Notes: generated by a model from the letters alone, not told the origin. 64,000 nt of DNA from Pedobacter panaciterrae (GCF_013204795.1 NZ_JABMKW010000008.1:806001-870000), one strand, 5' to 3'. Numbered from the stretch's first letter, positions 7,918 through 17,080 are shown. A program made the numbers and translations.

Positions 7918-9273
7918 TTACTTAATTGCTGAAATACGGAACAGACCTGCTCCATGTTTATTGATTGTTGCTGTATATGTTCCTTTGGCCCTACCCTTAT
8001 TACTCTTGCTCCAAAGATCTCTCACTTTGCAGACCCCGGTAAATCCAAGGTCATTCAAGTTTACAGAAATGTTTGCTGCTTCATTGCCATCACCCGGGTT
8101 AAACAAAGCGACGTATTTATCTCCAGTTTTTGGATCATCTGCCACCCAGCAGATTCCATCCTCATTACGAAACAATTGTTTGTTATTGGTGCTGTTGTTT
8201 AGGATATTGAGCACCTCTGTGTTGTTTAATAGGGAAAGGGTAAAGGCGTCATTGCTTGGCAGGTCACCTCCAAACATCAATGGGGAACGGAATATCGTCC
8301 ACAGTGTCATCAGTGTGTATTGCTCATCTTTGGTAAATGCCGTCATTCTTGGATTTCCTCGTTCTGCGCGAATTCCAATTTTCCCAAGAGGAAGCATGTC
8401 TCCATCAGGCCAGGCACCAGGTGCGCGATATTTGTTCCATCGCTCAAATACATCAAAATGATCTTTCAACATAGGCCAGTTGTCCCAAAAATCGTCTACT
8501 GTGCGCCACATATTGGCATGACCTTGCACATGGGAAGCACTTGCCATAGGTGTTTCTCCGGGCGAAGTACTCAGTACGATCTTTCTACCTGTGAGTGCGA
8601 TTGCTTTACGGATCATTTCTACCTCTCCGGTATGGTAAGGTCTGGAAAGGTCATCCACCTTAATGAAATCTACACCCCACGATGCATATAGCTTAAATAG
8701 CGAGTTGTAATATTCTTGTGCTCCATCACGTCCGGCCACTACAGTGTACATGTCATGTAGCCACTTACATTGCAGATCTGTGCTGTAAATGTCTTTGGCG
8801 GTAGCCTTACTCCCCATGATTGGCAGATTACGTTTTACCGCCTCTACCGGAATGCCCCGCATGATGTGAATACCAAATTTCAACCCCTTTTTATGAATGT
8901 AGTCGGCAAGGGGCTTAAACCCTTTACCGCTTGCTGCTGAAGGGAAGCGGTTTACTGCTGGTTGAAATCTGCCGTATTCATCCAGTACATAGTCTGGATC
9001 CGTCTCATTATAACCATGCGCTTTGTCGTTTCCAACATACCAGCGAATGTCTACCACCACATACTCCCATCCAAAAGCTTTCAGATTTTTAGACATATAA
9101 TCTGCATTGCTTTTCACCTCAGATTCCACTACAGTGGGGCCAAAGCAATCCCAGCTGTTCCATCCCATAGGAGGTGTCTTAGCCCAATCATGAAAGTCTT
9201 TTTGCTGTGCATTTACGCCTATCAGGGCTCCAATCAGGAGTACCCCTGTTAATGTTATTTTTTTACTGACCAT
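7918..9273 (-). CDS. GH27 glycosidase, predicted beta-L-arabinopyranosidase (or alpha-galactosidase)
   Basis: 451 residues with a signal peptide (MVSKKITLTGVLLIGALIGVNAQQ), so a secreted or periplasmic glycosidase. The family start TPPMGWNSWDCFG, the nucleophile Asp207 in VDFIKVDDLSRP and the acid/base region MWRTVDDFWDNW (Asp260/261) are clear GH27 marks. In GH27 alpha-galactosidases the substrate pocket has a LDDCW-type motif; here it reads VVDIRW at 73-78, so the second Asp is Ile. From the literature as I recall it, this Asp-to-Ile change removes the contact to galactose O6 and is found in the GH27 beta-L-arabinopyranosidase of Streptomyces avermitilis. Its place inside the arabinose operon agrees. 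The start at 9273 overlaps the araD end by 11 bp, suggesting translational coupling; upstream Mets at 9291 and 9303 would bury the signal peptide. Confidence 0.82.
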   Translation of the reverse strand: MVSKKITLTGVLLIGALIGVNAQQKDFHDWAKTPPMGWNSWDCFGPTVVESEVKSNADYMSKNLKAFGWEYVVVDIRWYVGNDKAHGYNETDPDYVLDEYGRFQPAVNRFPSAASGKGFKPLADYIHKKGLKFGIHIMRGIPVEAVKRNLPIMGSKATAKDIYSTDLQCKWLHDMYTVVAGRDGAQEYYNSLFKLYASWGVDFIKVDDLSRPYHTGEVEMIRKAIALTGRKIVLSTSPGETPMASASHVQGHANMWRTVDDFWDNWPMLKDHFDVFERWNKYRAPGAWPDGDMLPLGKIGIRAERGNPRMTAFTKDEQYTLMTLWTIFRSPLMFGGDLPSNDAFTLSLLNNTEVLNILNNSTNNKQLFRNEDGICWVADDPKTGDKYVALFNPGDGNEAANISVNLNDLGFTGVCKVRDLWSKSNKGRAKGTYTATINKHGAGLFRISAIK

Positions 9274-9961
9274 AATAACTGTCCGGACCATGCTTACGTT
9301 CAAAATGCTTTTTTATTAATGCATCTTTTAATTTTGGTGAGTGCATATTGATTTGCCTTGTTAGCAAGGCCATATGTGCAATTGATTCCAGTACTGCACT
9401 ATTGTATACCGCTTTTTCTGCTGTCTTACCCCAGGTAAACGGAGCATGATTTCCCACTAGTATCATTTCAACCTCATGATGACTATAACCGAGCTCAGTA
9501 AAGTGATTAATGATCTGAAAGCCTGTTTCGTATTCGTAGTTTCCTTTAATCATCTCATCACTCATTGGTGGTGCACAGGGTACATCCACAGTGAGGTGAT
9601 CGGCATGGGTAGTACCAAAAATAGGTATATCCATTTGTGCCTGTGCCCAGGACGTGGCATAGGTTGAATGGGTATGTACAATGCCATTGATTCCTTCCCA
9701 ATGTTTGTATAACACAGCGTGGGTTTTGGTATCAGAGGATGGTCTGAGCGTTCCTTCAACAGTATTTCCGTCAAAATCAACGATAACCATTTTATCTGGT
9801 GAAAGATCTTTGTATGGCACTCCGCTTGGTTTGATAGCGAAAACACCTTCATCTCTGTCGGCCGCGCTAACATTTCCAAAAGTGAACAACACAAGACCTA
9901 GCCTTGGTAATTCCATGTTAGCCTCATAGGCAGTTTCACGTATTATTTTATAAATGCTCAT
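9263..9961 (-). CDS. araD: L-ribulose-5-phosphate 4-epimerase
   Basis: 232 residues, the standard size for AraD (EC 5.1.3.4), which turns L-ribulose 5-phosphate into D-xylulose 5-phosphate. It has the class II aldolase/epimerase fold. The zinc ligands are visible as His96 and His98 in GIVHTHSTYATSW and His172 in GNHAPFTWG; the catalytic Asp corresponds to Asp121 in THADHLTVD. The substrate phosphate loop regions GNVSAAD and SSDTKTH are present. The start codon overlaps the araB stop (ATGA, 9958-9961), and the end overlaps the GH27 start, a tightly coupled operon. Confidence 0.96.
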   Translation of the reverse strand: MSIYKIIRETAYEANMELPRLGLVLFTFGNVSAADRDEGVFAIKPSGVPYKDLSPDKMVIVDFDGNTVEGTLRPSSDTKTHAVLYKHWEGINGIVHTHSTYATSWAQAQMDIPIFGTTHADHLTVDVPCAPPMSDEMIKGNYEYETGFQIINHFTELGYSHHEVEMILVGNHAPFTWGKTAEKAVYNSAVLESIAHMALLTRQINMHSPKLKDALIKKHFERKHGPDSYYGQ

Positions 9962-11658
9962 GATACATAAGGTTTGATTTCTCTCTTATTGTACTTCTCC
10001 AGATATCTACCTAAAGCCAGATATTCCTGGTAATGCTGGCGATACATTCTTCGTTTATTCAGATTGGGCTGGTATTCTGCTTCGAATCCTGTTCCCATTG
10101 CTTCCATTGCAGTTTCAATATTTGGATGGATACCGGCTGCTACTGCAGCAAACATGGCCGCTCCGAGTGCGCAGGTGTGCTCAAATCGATGAATTTTTAT
10201 TGGCATTTCTAATACATCGGCCATCATCTGCATGATGTAAGGTGATTTTTGGGCTACTCCTCCTATACCAATTATTCCTTTTACAGGTACACCCTGGTCT
10301 TCGAACCTATCAACGATACTCTTTGCCCCAAAACAGGTTGCTGCAGCTAAGGCTCGGAAAAATTTTGGCGCGTCGGTTCCCAGACTTAAACCGGCTATGG
10401 CTCCTTTAAGTTCCTGGTTGGCATCAGGCGTTCGTCTTCCATTTAACCAGTCCACGGCGAGCTCTGCGTAATCTTCGTCGCCTAATTGTTCAGCTTGTTC
10501 GCTTAGACGGGAAATAATTTTTGCTTCCAGCTCATCTTTTAAAGCAACGGCTGTAGCCTGATCGATTAAAGCAGATTCAGTGAGCAGATGATTCAATGGC
10601 CAGCTGATTAAGTTTTTGAACCATGCATATACATCACCAAAGGCCGATTGACCAGCTTCAAGTCCTATTGTTCCCGGTATAACTGAGCCATTTACCTGTC
10701 CGCAAATGCCTTTTACCAATTTGCCTTCCAGGTCTTGCAAGGGGGCAACAAGAATATCGCAGGTACTTGTCCCCATGATTTTGCAAAGGTGATATGGTAA
10801 TATCTGTCCACCAACGGCACCCATGTGTGCGTCAAAAGCACCTACACCAACAACTACATCTGTTGATAATCCTAATCTCTCGGCCCATTCCTCACTTAAT
10901 CTTCCAGCAGGTTCGTCTGAAGTATAGGTGTCCTGAAATAGTTTTTCAGTAAATCCAGACAATAGGGGGTCTAATTTGCTAAAAAAATCATCTGGCGGAA
11001 GGCCGTTAAACTCTTCTGCCCAAAGGGCTTTATGTCCCGCTGCACAGCGGCTCCTTTTCATTTTTCTGACGTCATCGCCTCCAGTTAGCAAGAAAGGGAT
11101 CCAGTCACAATGCTCTACCCATGAAAAGGTCGCGTCACGAACAGCAGGATCTTCTCTTAACACATGAAGCAGTTTTGCCCAGAACCATTCTGAAGAGTAG
11201 ATTCCTCCCACATATTTAAGATAGTTTGTTTTAAATTTTGTGGCATGCTCATTAATCTGCGCTGCTTCTTTGATTCCTGTATGATCTTTCCACAATACAA
11301 ACATGGCATTTGGATTTTCTTCAAAGCCAGGAGTGAGGGCAAGGGGTGTTCCGGTTTTGTCAACCGCTACCGGAGTAGAGCCAGTAGTATCTACGGCAAT
11401 TCCTTTTATGGAATCTGCTATTGCTGCACCACCCGCTTTTGCGATACACTCTTTAATGGTATGCTCCAATCCCTCGATGTAGTCAAGTGGATGCTGTCTG
11501 AACTGATTTAATGATGGCTTACAGTAGAGGTTTTTTTGCCACCTTTTATAATAATAAACTGAAGAGGATACCTCTGCTCCATTTTCGGTATTAACAATTA
11601 CCGAACGAACAGAATCCGATCCGTAATCTATACCGATGACATATTTGGTTAAATTCAT
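9958..11658 (-). CDS. araB: Ribulokinase
   Basis: 566 residues, FGGY carbohydrate-kinase family, the size of AraB (EC 2.7.1.16), which phosphorylates L-ribulose. The N-terminal phosphate-binding loop is YVIGIDYGSDSVRS. The Asp in GVGAFDAHMGAVG is at the usual catalytic-base position, and GIGGVAQKSPYIMQMMADV is the FGGY C-terminal signature. It is the first gene of the arabinose operon. The operon promoter must lie in the 85 bp between this start and the araR stop, where an AraR-like operator is found 13 bp upstream of the start codon. Confidence 0.96.
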   Translation of the reverse strand: MNLTKYVIGIDYGSDSVRSVIVNTENGAEVSSSVYYYKRWQKNLYCKPSLNQFRQHPLDYIEGLEHTIKECIAKAGGAAIADSIKGIAVDTTGSTPVAVDKTGTPLALTPGFEENPNAMFVLWKDHTGIKEAAQINEHATKFKTNYLKYVGGIYSSEWFWAKLLHVLREDPAVRDATFSWVEHCDWIPFLLTGGDDVRKMKRSRCAAGHKALWAEEFNGLPPDDFFSKLDPLLSGFTEKLFQDTYTSDEPAGRLSEEWAERLGLSTDVVVGVGAFDAHMGAVGGQILPYHLCKIMGTSTCDILVAPLQDLEGKLVKGICGQVNGSVIPGTIGLEAGQSAFGDVYAWFKNLISWPLNHLLTESALIDQATAVALKDELEAKIISRLSEQAEQLGDEDYAELAVDWLNGRRTPDANQELKGAIAGLSLGTDAPKFFRALAAATCFGAKSIVDRFEDQGVPVKGIIGIGGVAQKSPYIMQMMADVLEMPIKIHRFEHTCALGAAMFAAVAAGIHPNIETAMEAMGTGFEAEYQPNLNKRRMYRQHYQEYLALGRYLEKYNKREIKPYVS

Positions 11659-11670
11659 AGTAACTACAAT

Positions 11671-11689
11671 AAACGTCTAATTAACGTTT
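11671..11689. promoter_or_regulatory. Candidate AraR operator in front of araB
   Basis: AAACGTCTAATTAACGTTT: a perfect 6-bp inverted repeat AAACGT/ACGTTT around 7 bases. Almost the same 19-mer, read on the other strand, lies in front of the GH51 gene (AAACGTCAAATTAACGATT), with only two differences. The site lies 13 bp from the araB start codon, so bound protein would block transcription initiation. Assignment to AraR is by position and shared sequence, not by a remembered consensus. Confidence 0.65.
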
Positions 11690-11743
11690 ATTTTTTTAAC
11701 AAAAGAAAATTATTATGAAATTTATTTCACATTATTTTGATTA

Positions 11744-12451
11744 TCAGCTAATAAGATTCTCTGGGTTCGGTATGAAATTTAAAAAAGATTGGAATTTAGC
11801 TTTGTATTTGGTTTTATCCAGAGTGTAGTAAAAAGCCCCACGTTTGGAACTGGACTTGTCTTTTTCAGTAAGTTTGATTAGTAAGTCCGTAGAGTTGACT
11901 TTGCGGATAAAATTCCGGTTGTCAATTTTGGCATTATAAACCTGTTCATATAAATTCTGTAATTGCGGGATGGTGAATTTGGTAGGCATTAGCTCAAACA
12001 GTATTGGGTGAAGTGCGGCTTTATAACGGATCCTTTTTTGGGCTTCCTCAACCATGTTGTTGTGGTCAAAGATAAGCGATGGGGCTTCATTGATGAGGAA
12101 CCATTCGGCATGATACCTGTCGCTGATCTGTGTTTTGTAAGTATTGATGTCTATTAATGCAAAGTAAGCTACTGATACGGTACGTTCAATTGGGTCTCGT
12201 TCCGGGTTTCCATAAGCGCTCAGCTGTTCCAGATAAACATCCTTTAGTCCTGTAAGTTCAAACAGGATGCGTTCGGCTGCACCGTCCAGGGTTTCTTTCT
12301 TTCCGACAAAGCCACCCATTAAGCTCCATTGATCTTTTGCTGGTTGAAATCCTCTTTTAATCAATAAAATTTGTAGTTGGTCGCCGTCAAAGCCAAAGAT
12401 GATGCAGTCGACTGCAACCAGAACGCGCACTTGGTCAGAATAGGTTATCAT
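11744..12451 (-). CDS. araR: Nudix-fold arabinose regulator (AraR-like)
   Basis: 235 residues from the Met at 12451 (MITYSDQVRVLVAVDCIIFG); earlier in-frame Mets give an unlikely Asn/Lys-rich extension. Residues 1-140 form a Nudix domain, and residues 150-225 form a winged-helix region (FTIPQLQNLYEQVYNAKIDNRNFIRKV, then FYYTLDKTKYK), the layout of NrtR/AraR regulators. The Nudix box GFVGKKETLDGAAERILFEL keeps the first Glu and Arg but has Ile and Leu where the catalytic REUXEE glutamates should be, so hydrolase activity is unlikely. A Nudix-type repressor of arabinose genes is known from Bacteroides thetaiotaomicron. Position beside araB and two matching operators make this its counterpart; arabinose or a phosphorylated intermediate would be the effector. 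Confidence 0.88.
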   Translation of the reverse strand: MITYSDQVRVLVAVDCIIFGFDGDQLQILLIKRGFQPAKDQWSLMGGFVGKKETLDGAAERILFELTGLKDVYLEQLSAYGNPERDPIERTVSVAYFALIDINTYKTQISDRYHAEWFLINEAPSLIFDHNNMVEEAQKRIRYKAALHPILFELMPTKFTIPQLQNLYEQVYNAKIDNRNFIRKVNSTDLLIKLTEKDKSSSKRGAFYYTLDKTKYKAKFQSFLNFIPNPENLIS

Positions 12452-12544
12452 GTTGAGGGGATCGTTTGTCAAAAGTAGTTTACTTGGTTTTTTTGAGTTA
12501 TGAAAGCAATTTATAAAAATAATAATCAAAGCTACAAAATTAAT

Positions 12545-12563
12545 AATCGTTAATTTGACGTTT
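12545..12563. promoter_or_regulatory. Candidate AraR operator between araR and the GH51 gene
   Basis: AATCGTTAATTTGACGTTT: arms AATCGT and ACGTTT around 7 bases, one mismatch in the palindrome, and 17 of 19 bases shared with the inverted araB site. It lies 94 bp before the araR start on one side and about 120 bp before the GH51 start on the other, so it could control both directions, including autoregulation. Confidence 0.62.
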
Positions 12564-12584
12564 AATTTAAAATTCCTACATTAG
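12554..12584 (+). promoter_or_regulatory. Predicted promoter for the arabinosidase operon
   Basis: A Bacteroidota-type promoter: TTTG at 12554-12557 (-33), 19 bases, then TACATTAG at 12577-12584, one base from the TAnnTTTG -7 consensus. The -33 element lies inside the candidate AraR operator, so bound AraR would exclude RNA polymerase. Predicted from consensus only. Confidence 0.45.
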
Positions 12585-12683
12585 CCCTTAACTGAGCTGA
12601 AAATCCCGGGACTTCTTCAGTGAAGACAATCTGATAAACAAGATATGATAACCAAGTATAAATTTTTTTCAATTTCGGTTAAG

Positions 12684-14666
12684 ATGAAATACAAAAGCAA
12701 TTTAATCGCTCTGCTCATTGCGGGGACTTTTTTTAGGGCGAGTGCACAACAAGATGATGTTATTGTGGTCAATGCGGCTAAGTCTGAGGGAAAAATATCA
12801 CCAACTATGTGGGGCGTTTTCTTTGAAGACATTAACATGGGAGCCGATGGTGGGATCTATGCCGAAATGGTAAAGAACCGGTCTTTTGAATTTTTAAAGC
12901 CATTGATGGGGTGGTCTGTAAAAGGCGATAAGATCAAAGAGGGCGACCTGCTTGTGCTGAACAGACAAGATGCTCAGCTCGCTAATCCAAGATTTCTTAG
13001 AGCGACTATAAAAGATGCTGCAAAAGGACAGGCCGGTTTAACCAATGAGGGATTCAAAGGTGGGATGAGTATAAAAAAAGACCTTGAATATGAGTTTTCC
13101 CTGATGTACAGACAGCAGAGTCCAGGAATCACATTGCATGTAGAATTGGTAGATGAACAGAATAATATATTAGGAACTGGTGTATTAAAACCGACTGATA
13201 TATCAGGGAAATGGGCGAAACAAGAGGTGAATTTTAAAGCTGGTACTACAGCAGCAAAAGCTAAGATGAACATTTGGTTTGAAGGGAATGGGGTATTGGA
13301 TATGGATATGATTTCTTTATTTCCTGCAGATACCTGGAAGGGTCGTAAGAAAGGCATGCGTGCAGATATGATACAGATGTTGGCAGACATGAAGCCAGGT
13401 TTCATCCGCTTTCCGGGTGGTTGTATTGTAGAAGGAACCGATCTGGCCAACAGGTATCAGTGGAAGAAAACAATAGGGCCAATAGAGGAGCGTCAGTTAA
13501 TCATGAATCGCTGGAATACGGAGTTCGCACATCGCCCTTCACCTGATTACTTTCAAACCTTTGGACTGGGCTTTTTTGAATATTTCCAATTGGCAGAAGA
13601 TATAGGGGCTGAGCCATTGCCAATTCTGAACTGTGGAATGGCATGTCAATTCAATACTGCCGAAGTAGTTCCTTTGGATCAGCTGGATCCTTATGTACAG
13701 GATGCTTTGGATCTGATTGAGTTTGCTAATGGTGATGCTTCATCGGAATGGGGTAAGGTCCGGGCATCAATGGGGCATGCTGAACCTTTTAATTTGAAGT
13801 ATTTGGGTGTAGGCAATGAGAATTGGGGGCCGCAGTATATTGAACGCGCCAAAGCCTTTCAAAAGGCCATCAAAGCAAAATATCCAAAGATAAACCTGAT
13901 TTACAGTTCGGGTACAGATCCTGATAGTGATCGGTTTCATTTTCTGGACAAAGAACTGCGTACAATGGGGGCAGATATCATAGATGAACATTATTACCGT
14001 TCTCCTGAATGGTTTCTGAAAAATGCTTCCCGATACGACAGCTACGATCGTAAGGGAGCAAAGGTTTTTGCAGGTGAGTACGCTGCTCATATAGATGGAA
14101 AAACTACAGGAAGTAACCGAAACATCTGGCAGGCGGCAATTGCCGAAGCAGCCTTTATGACTGGGCTGGAGCGTAATGCCGCCGTAGTAAATATGGCTTC
14201 TTATGCGCCTTTGTTTGCTAATACAGAAGGTTGGCAGTGGGCTCCTGACTTAATTTGGGTAGACAATATGAATATTTACGGTACACCAAATTACTACGTT
14301 CAAAAGTTGTTTTCTACCAACAAAGGGACTCAGGTTGCTTCTGCATTAGCAGCAGGAAAGTCAGTTTCTGGTCTGGATGGTTTGTATGTATCGGCAGTGG
14401 TCGACAGTATGAAGAAAGAACTGATCGTGAAGCTGGTCAACACCAGAGATACTGAACAGAACAAGCAAGTTTCTTTTGAGGGTTTAAAATTAGTAGGAAG
14501 TGAGGCTCAGTTGACTGTATTAAAAGGCCATTTGACTGATCAAAACACGATCGATAAACCCTTAGCGATTGCTCCTACACAAGCTGCACTCAAATTAAAA
14601 GGGAAAACTGCCGCACTGAAATTGCCTGCAAATTCATTTGTCATGTTGAAGGTTAGTTATAAATAA
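12684..14666 (+). CDS. GH51 alpha-L-arabinofuranosidase, secreted
   Basis: 660 residues from the Met at 12684, which gives a good signal peptide (MKYKSNLIALLIAGTFFRASAQQ); a Met at 12645 would add 13 residues. The layout fits bacterial secreted GH51 enzymes: an N-terminal ISPTMWGVFFEDINMGADGG segment, a CBM-like insert at about 80-215, the barrel with RFPGGC, the acid/base Glu379 in LGVGNENWGP, the nucleophile Glu465 in KVFAGEYAAH, and a C-terminal beta domain. It releases terminal alpha-L-arabinofuranose from arabinan, arabinoxylan or glycoprotein side chains. It heads the plus-strand operon; the next start follows its stop by one base. Confidence 0.93.
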   Translation: MKYKSNLIALLIAGTFFRASAQQDDVIVVNAAKSEGKISPTMWGVFFEDINMGADGGIYAEMVKNRSFEFLKPLMGWSVKGDKIKEGDLLVLNRQDAQLANPRFLRATIKDAAKGQAGLTNEGFKGGMSIKKDLEYEFSLMYRQQSPGITLHVELVDEQNNILGTGVLKPTDISGKWAKQEVNFKAGTTAAKAKMNIWFEGNGVLDMDMISLFPADTWKGRKKGMRADMIQMLADMKPGFIRFPGGCIVEGTDLANRYQWKKTIGPIEERQLIMNRWNTEFAHRPSPDYFQTFGLGFFEYFQLAEDIGAEPLPILNCGMACQFNTAEVVPLDQLDPYVQDALDLIEFANGDASSEWGKVRASMGHAEPFNLKYLGVGNENWGPQYIERAKAFQKAIKAKYPKINLIYSSGTDPDSDRFHFLDKELRTMGADIIDEHYYRSPEWFLKNASRYDSYDRKGAKVFAGEYAAHIDGKTTGSNRNIWQAAIAEAAFMTGLERNAAVVNMASYAPLFANTEGWQWAPDLIWVDNMNIYGTPNYYVQKLFSTNKGTQVASALAAGKSVSGLDGLYVSAVVDSMKKELIVKLVNTRDTEQNKQVSFEGLKLVGSEAQLTVLKGHLTDQNTIDKPLAIAPTQAALKLKGKTAALKLPANSFVMLKVSYK

Positions 14667-14667
14667 A

Positions 14668-17061
14668 ATGACTGGTAAGCAAACAATTCGAAGGTTTTTG
14701 AAGTATGGTGTCTGCTTGTCGCTTAGTATTTCCTGGAGCCTGTTACCTGCACAGCAAAAGTATCCTTTCAAGCTGTTTAAATCACAAGAGGTAAGGTTGC
14801 TGAATGGTGTTTTTAAGCAAGCACAAGAGAGAGACCTGCATTATATGCTGGCACTGGATGTCGACCGGTTATTGATGCCTTATCTGAGAGAAGCAGGATT
14901 AAAGCCATATGTACAAAGTTATCCTAATTGGGAAAATACCGGGTTGGATGGACATATAGGTGGACATTATTTGACTGCACTGTCGCTGATGTATGCCGCT
15001 ACTGGCGATCAAAGGATAGAAAAGCGGCTCAAATATATGCTGTCGCAACTAAAGAAATGTCAGGATGCGAGTCCAACAGGCTACATCGGCGGGGTGCCTG
15101 GCAGCGTCAAACTATGGGAAGAAATAGCCCGGGGAAAAATAGACGCCGGAACTTTTAGCCTCAATGGTAAATGGGTACCACTTTACAATATCCATAAGAT
15201 ACTTGCCGGATTGCGTGATGCTTATCTGTATACAGGCGATGTTGATGCAAAAAAAATGCTGATCAAATACAGCGATTGGTTTGTTTGGTTAACTTCTAAA
15301 TTGAATGACCAGCAGATTCAGCAAATGCTGAAGTCCGAGCATGGGGGCATCAATGAAGTACTGGCCGATGTATACGAAATCACTGGAGATCAGAAATACC
15401 TAAAATTGGCTTATCAGTTTTCCGATCATTCCATCCTGGATCCATTGGCTCAGGGTAAAGATCAGTTGAATGGGATTCATGCCAATACACAAATACCAAA
15501 GGTAATCGGATTCAAGCGCATAGCTGATCTGAATAAAGATAGTATTTACCAAAAAGCAGCTTCGTTCTTTTGGAATGAAGTGGTACACCATCGGACAGTA
15601 GCGAACGGAGGTAATAGTGTGAGGGAACACTTTAATCCACTAAACGACTTTTCGGGAATGATCAATAGTGTAGAAGGACCAGAAACTTGTAACAGCTACA
15701 ATATGCTCAAACTTACAAAACTATTTTATGAGTCAGAGGGGCTTGCTGGTTATATAGATTATTACGAACGTACCGTTTACAACCATATTTTATCCTCACA
15801 ACATCCAGACAAAGGAGGATTTGTCTATTTCACTCCTATGAGACCTGGACATTACCGGGTGTATTCCCAGCCTGAAACGAGTTTTTGGTGTTGCGTAGGC
15901 TCAGGTTTAGAAAATCATGCCAAATACAATGAGTTGATCTATGCGTTTCAGGATGATATACTGTACCTGAATCTATTTATCCCTTCCAGTTTAAACTGGA
16001 AAGAGAAAGGACTAAGTTTTGAGCAGCAGACTCAATTTCCGGAATCAGAAAAAACAACTTTTACGATGACCAGCGGAAAAGCGAGCCGTTTTACCTTGAA
16101 AGTCAGGTATCCTGTATGGGTTCCGGAAGGAGCGATGCAGGTGTTGGTGAATGGAAAAGCAGTGGCTGCTAATGCAACGCCAGGGGGCTATATTTCTCTC
16201 ACAAGGGCCTGGAAAAAGGGCGATCGGGTGGAACTGTTGCTTCCGATGAAGACTTATACCGAACAACTGCCGGATGGATCGAACTATGCGGCGGTGCTGC
16301 ATGGGCCTGTTCTGCTTGCTGCCAAAACAGATACTGCCAATTTAAAGGGTTTATTTGCTGATGAAAGCCGGATGGGGCATATTGCATCAGGAAAACAATA
16401 TCCCTTGCAGGACATGCCGATGTTTGTTCATGATGGACAGAATAAGGATTCGTTGATCAAGCCGGTGAAGGGCAAAGCTTTGACATTTACAGCATCCGAT
16501 CTTATTTATCCCGAGCAATACAAGACGTTGGAACTGACACCTTTTTACAAGCTTCACGATTCCAGGTATGTTGTCTACTGGCAGGTGGAAACGAAAGCAG
16601 GGTTGGAGGCTTTAAAGAAGAAAATGGCTGAACAACAACGGATTGCCGATGAACTTGCCCGCGTTACTATAGATATGGTGTTTCCGGGCGAACAACAACC
16701 GGAGTCTGATCATTTTTTTAAAGCAGAGCAGACTAGTAATGGGGTGTTCCAGGATCGACACTGGCGTACTGCCAAAGGTTGGTTCAGCTATGAACTGACA
16801 GACCAAAATAAGGAAGCCCACTGTCTGCGACTGACCTACTACGGAGGGGATAAGAACCGGAGATTTAAGATATTGATGAACGACCAATTGCTGGCTTCAG
16901 TGAGCCTGGACGGTAGCGTGGGCGACAAATTTTATGAGGTAGACTACATCATTCCTCAGGAAATGCTAAAAACGTCTTCTTCAAAATTAAGAGTTAAATT
17001 TGTTGCAGAGGATGGCTCAGAGACCGCGGGCATCTACGAATTGCGGTTGGTGAAAAAATAA
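14668..17061 (+). CDS. GH146-type beta-L-arabinofuranosidase (GH127-related), secreted
   Basis: 797 residues with an N-terminal signal (hydrophobic segment about 12-28, ending PAQQ). Residues about 35-430 form the alpha/alpha toroid of the DUF1680 group. The zinc/thiolate active site is visible: Glu339 and Cys341 in EGPETCNSYNML, and Cys408-Cys409 in TSFWCCVGSGLENH. This ETCNSYN/WCCVGSG pattern is that of GH146, as opposed to the ETCAAIAN/CACC pattern of GH127. In both families a Cys is the nucleophile and beta-L-arabinofuranosyl bonds are cut with retention. The C-terminal 300 residues form beta domains of the DUF4986/DUF6805 kind. It follows the GH51 gene by one base, so it is in the same operon. 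Beta-linked arabinofuranose occurs at pectin side-chain tips and on hydroxyproline in plant glycoproteins. Confidence 0.87.
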   Translation: MTGKQTIRRFLKYGVCLSLSISWSLLPAQQKYPFKLFKSQEVRLLNGVFKQAQERDLHYMLALDVDRLLMPYLREAGLKPYVQSYPNWENTGLDGHIGGHYLTALSLMYAATGDQRIEKRLKYMLSQLKKCQDASPTGYIGGVPGSVKLWEEIARGKIDAGTFSLNGKWVPLYNIHKILAGLRDAYLYTGDVDAKKMLIKYSDWFVWLTSKLNDQQIQQMLKSEHGGINEVLADVYEITGDQKYLKLAYQFSDHSILDPLAQGKDQLNGIHANTQIPKVIGFKRIADLNKDSIYQKAASFFWNEVVHHRTVANGGNSVREHFNPLNDFSGMINSVEGPETCNSYNMLKLTKLFYESEGLAGYIDYYERTVYNHILSSQHPDKGGFVYFTPMRPGHYRVYSQPETSFWCCVGSGLENHAKYNELIYAFQDDILYLNLFIPSSLNWKEKGLSFEQQTQFPESEKTTFTMTSGKASRFTLKVRYPVWVPEGAMQVLVNGKAVAANATPGGYISLTRAWKKGDRVELLLPMKTYTEQLPDGSNYAAVLHGPVLLAAKTDTANLKGLFADESRMGHIASGKQYPLQDMPMFVHDGQNKDSLIKPVKGKALTFTASDLIYPEQYKTLELTPFYKLHDSRYVVYWQVETKAGLEALKKKMAEQQRIADELARVTIDMVFPGEQQPESDHFFKAEQTSNGVFQDRHWRTAKGWFSYELTDQNKEAHCLRLTYYGGDKNRRFKILMNDQLLASVSLDGSVGDKFYEVDYIIPQEMLKTSSSKLRVKFVAEDGSETAGIYELRLVKK

Positions 17062-17080
17062 TAACATAAATGAACCACAA

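Noticed and set aside
7913..8461. 182-codon open frame on the plus strand opposite the GH27 gene
   Set aside because: It lies wholly antisense to a clear GH27 coding region, has no recognisable motif and starts without context for expression.
7918..9273. GH27 as remover of alpha-galactose from extensin serine
   Set aside because: Attractive for the extensin idea, but the Asp-to-Ile change and the arabinose-operon position favour beta-L-arabinopyranose.
9263..9303. GH27 start at 9303 or 9291
   Set aside because: Both precede the real signal peptide with extra polar residues; the ATG at 9273 gives a clean leader and normal coupling to araD.
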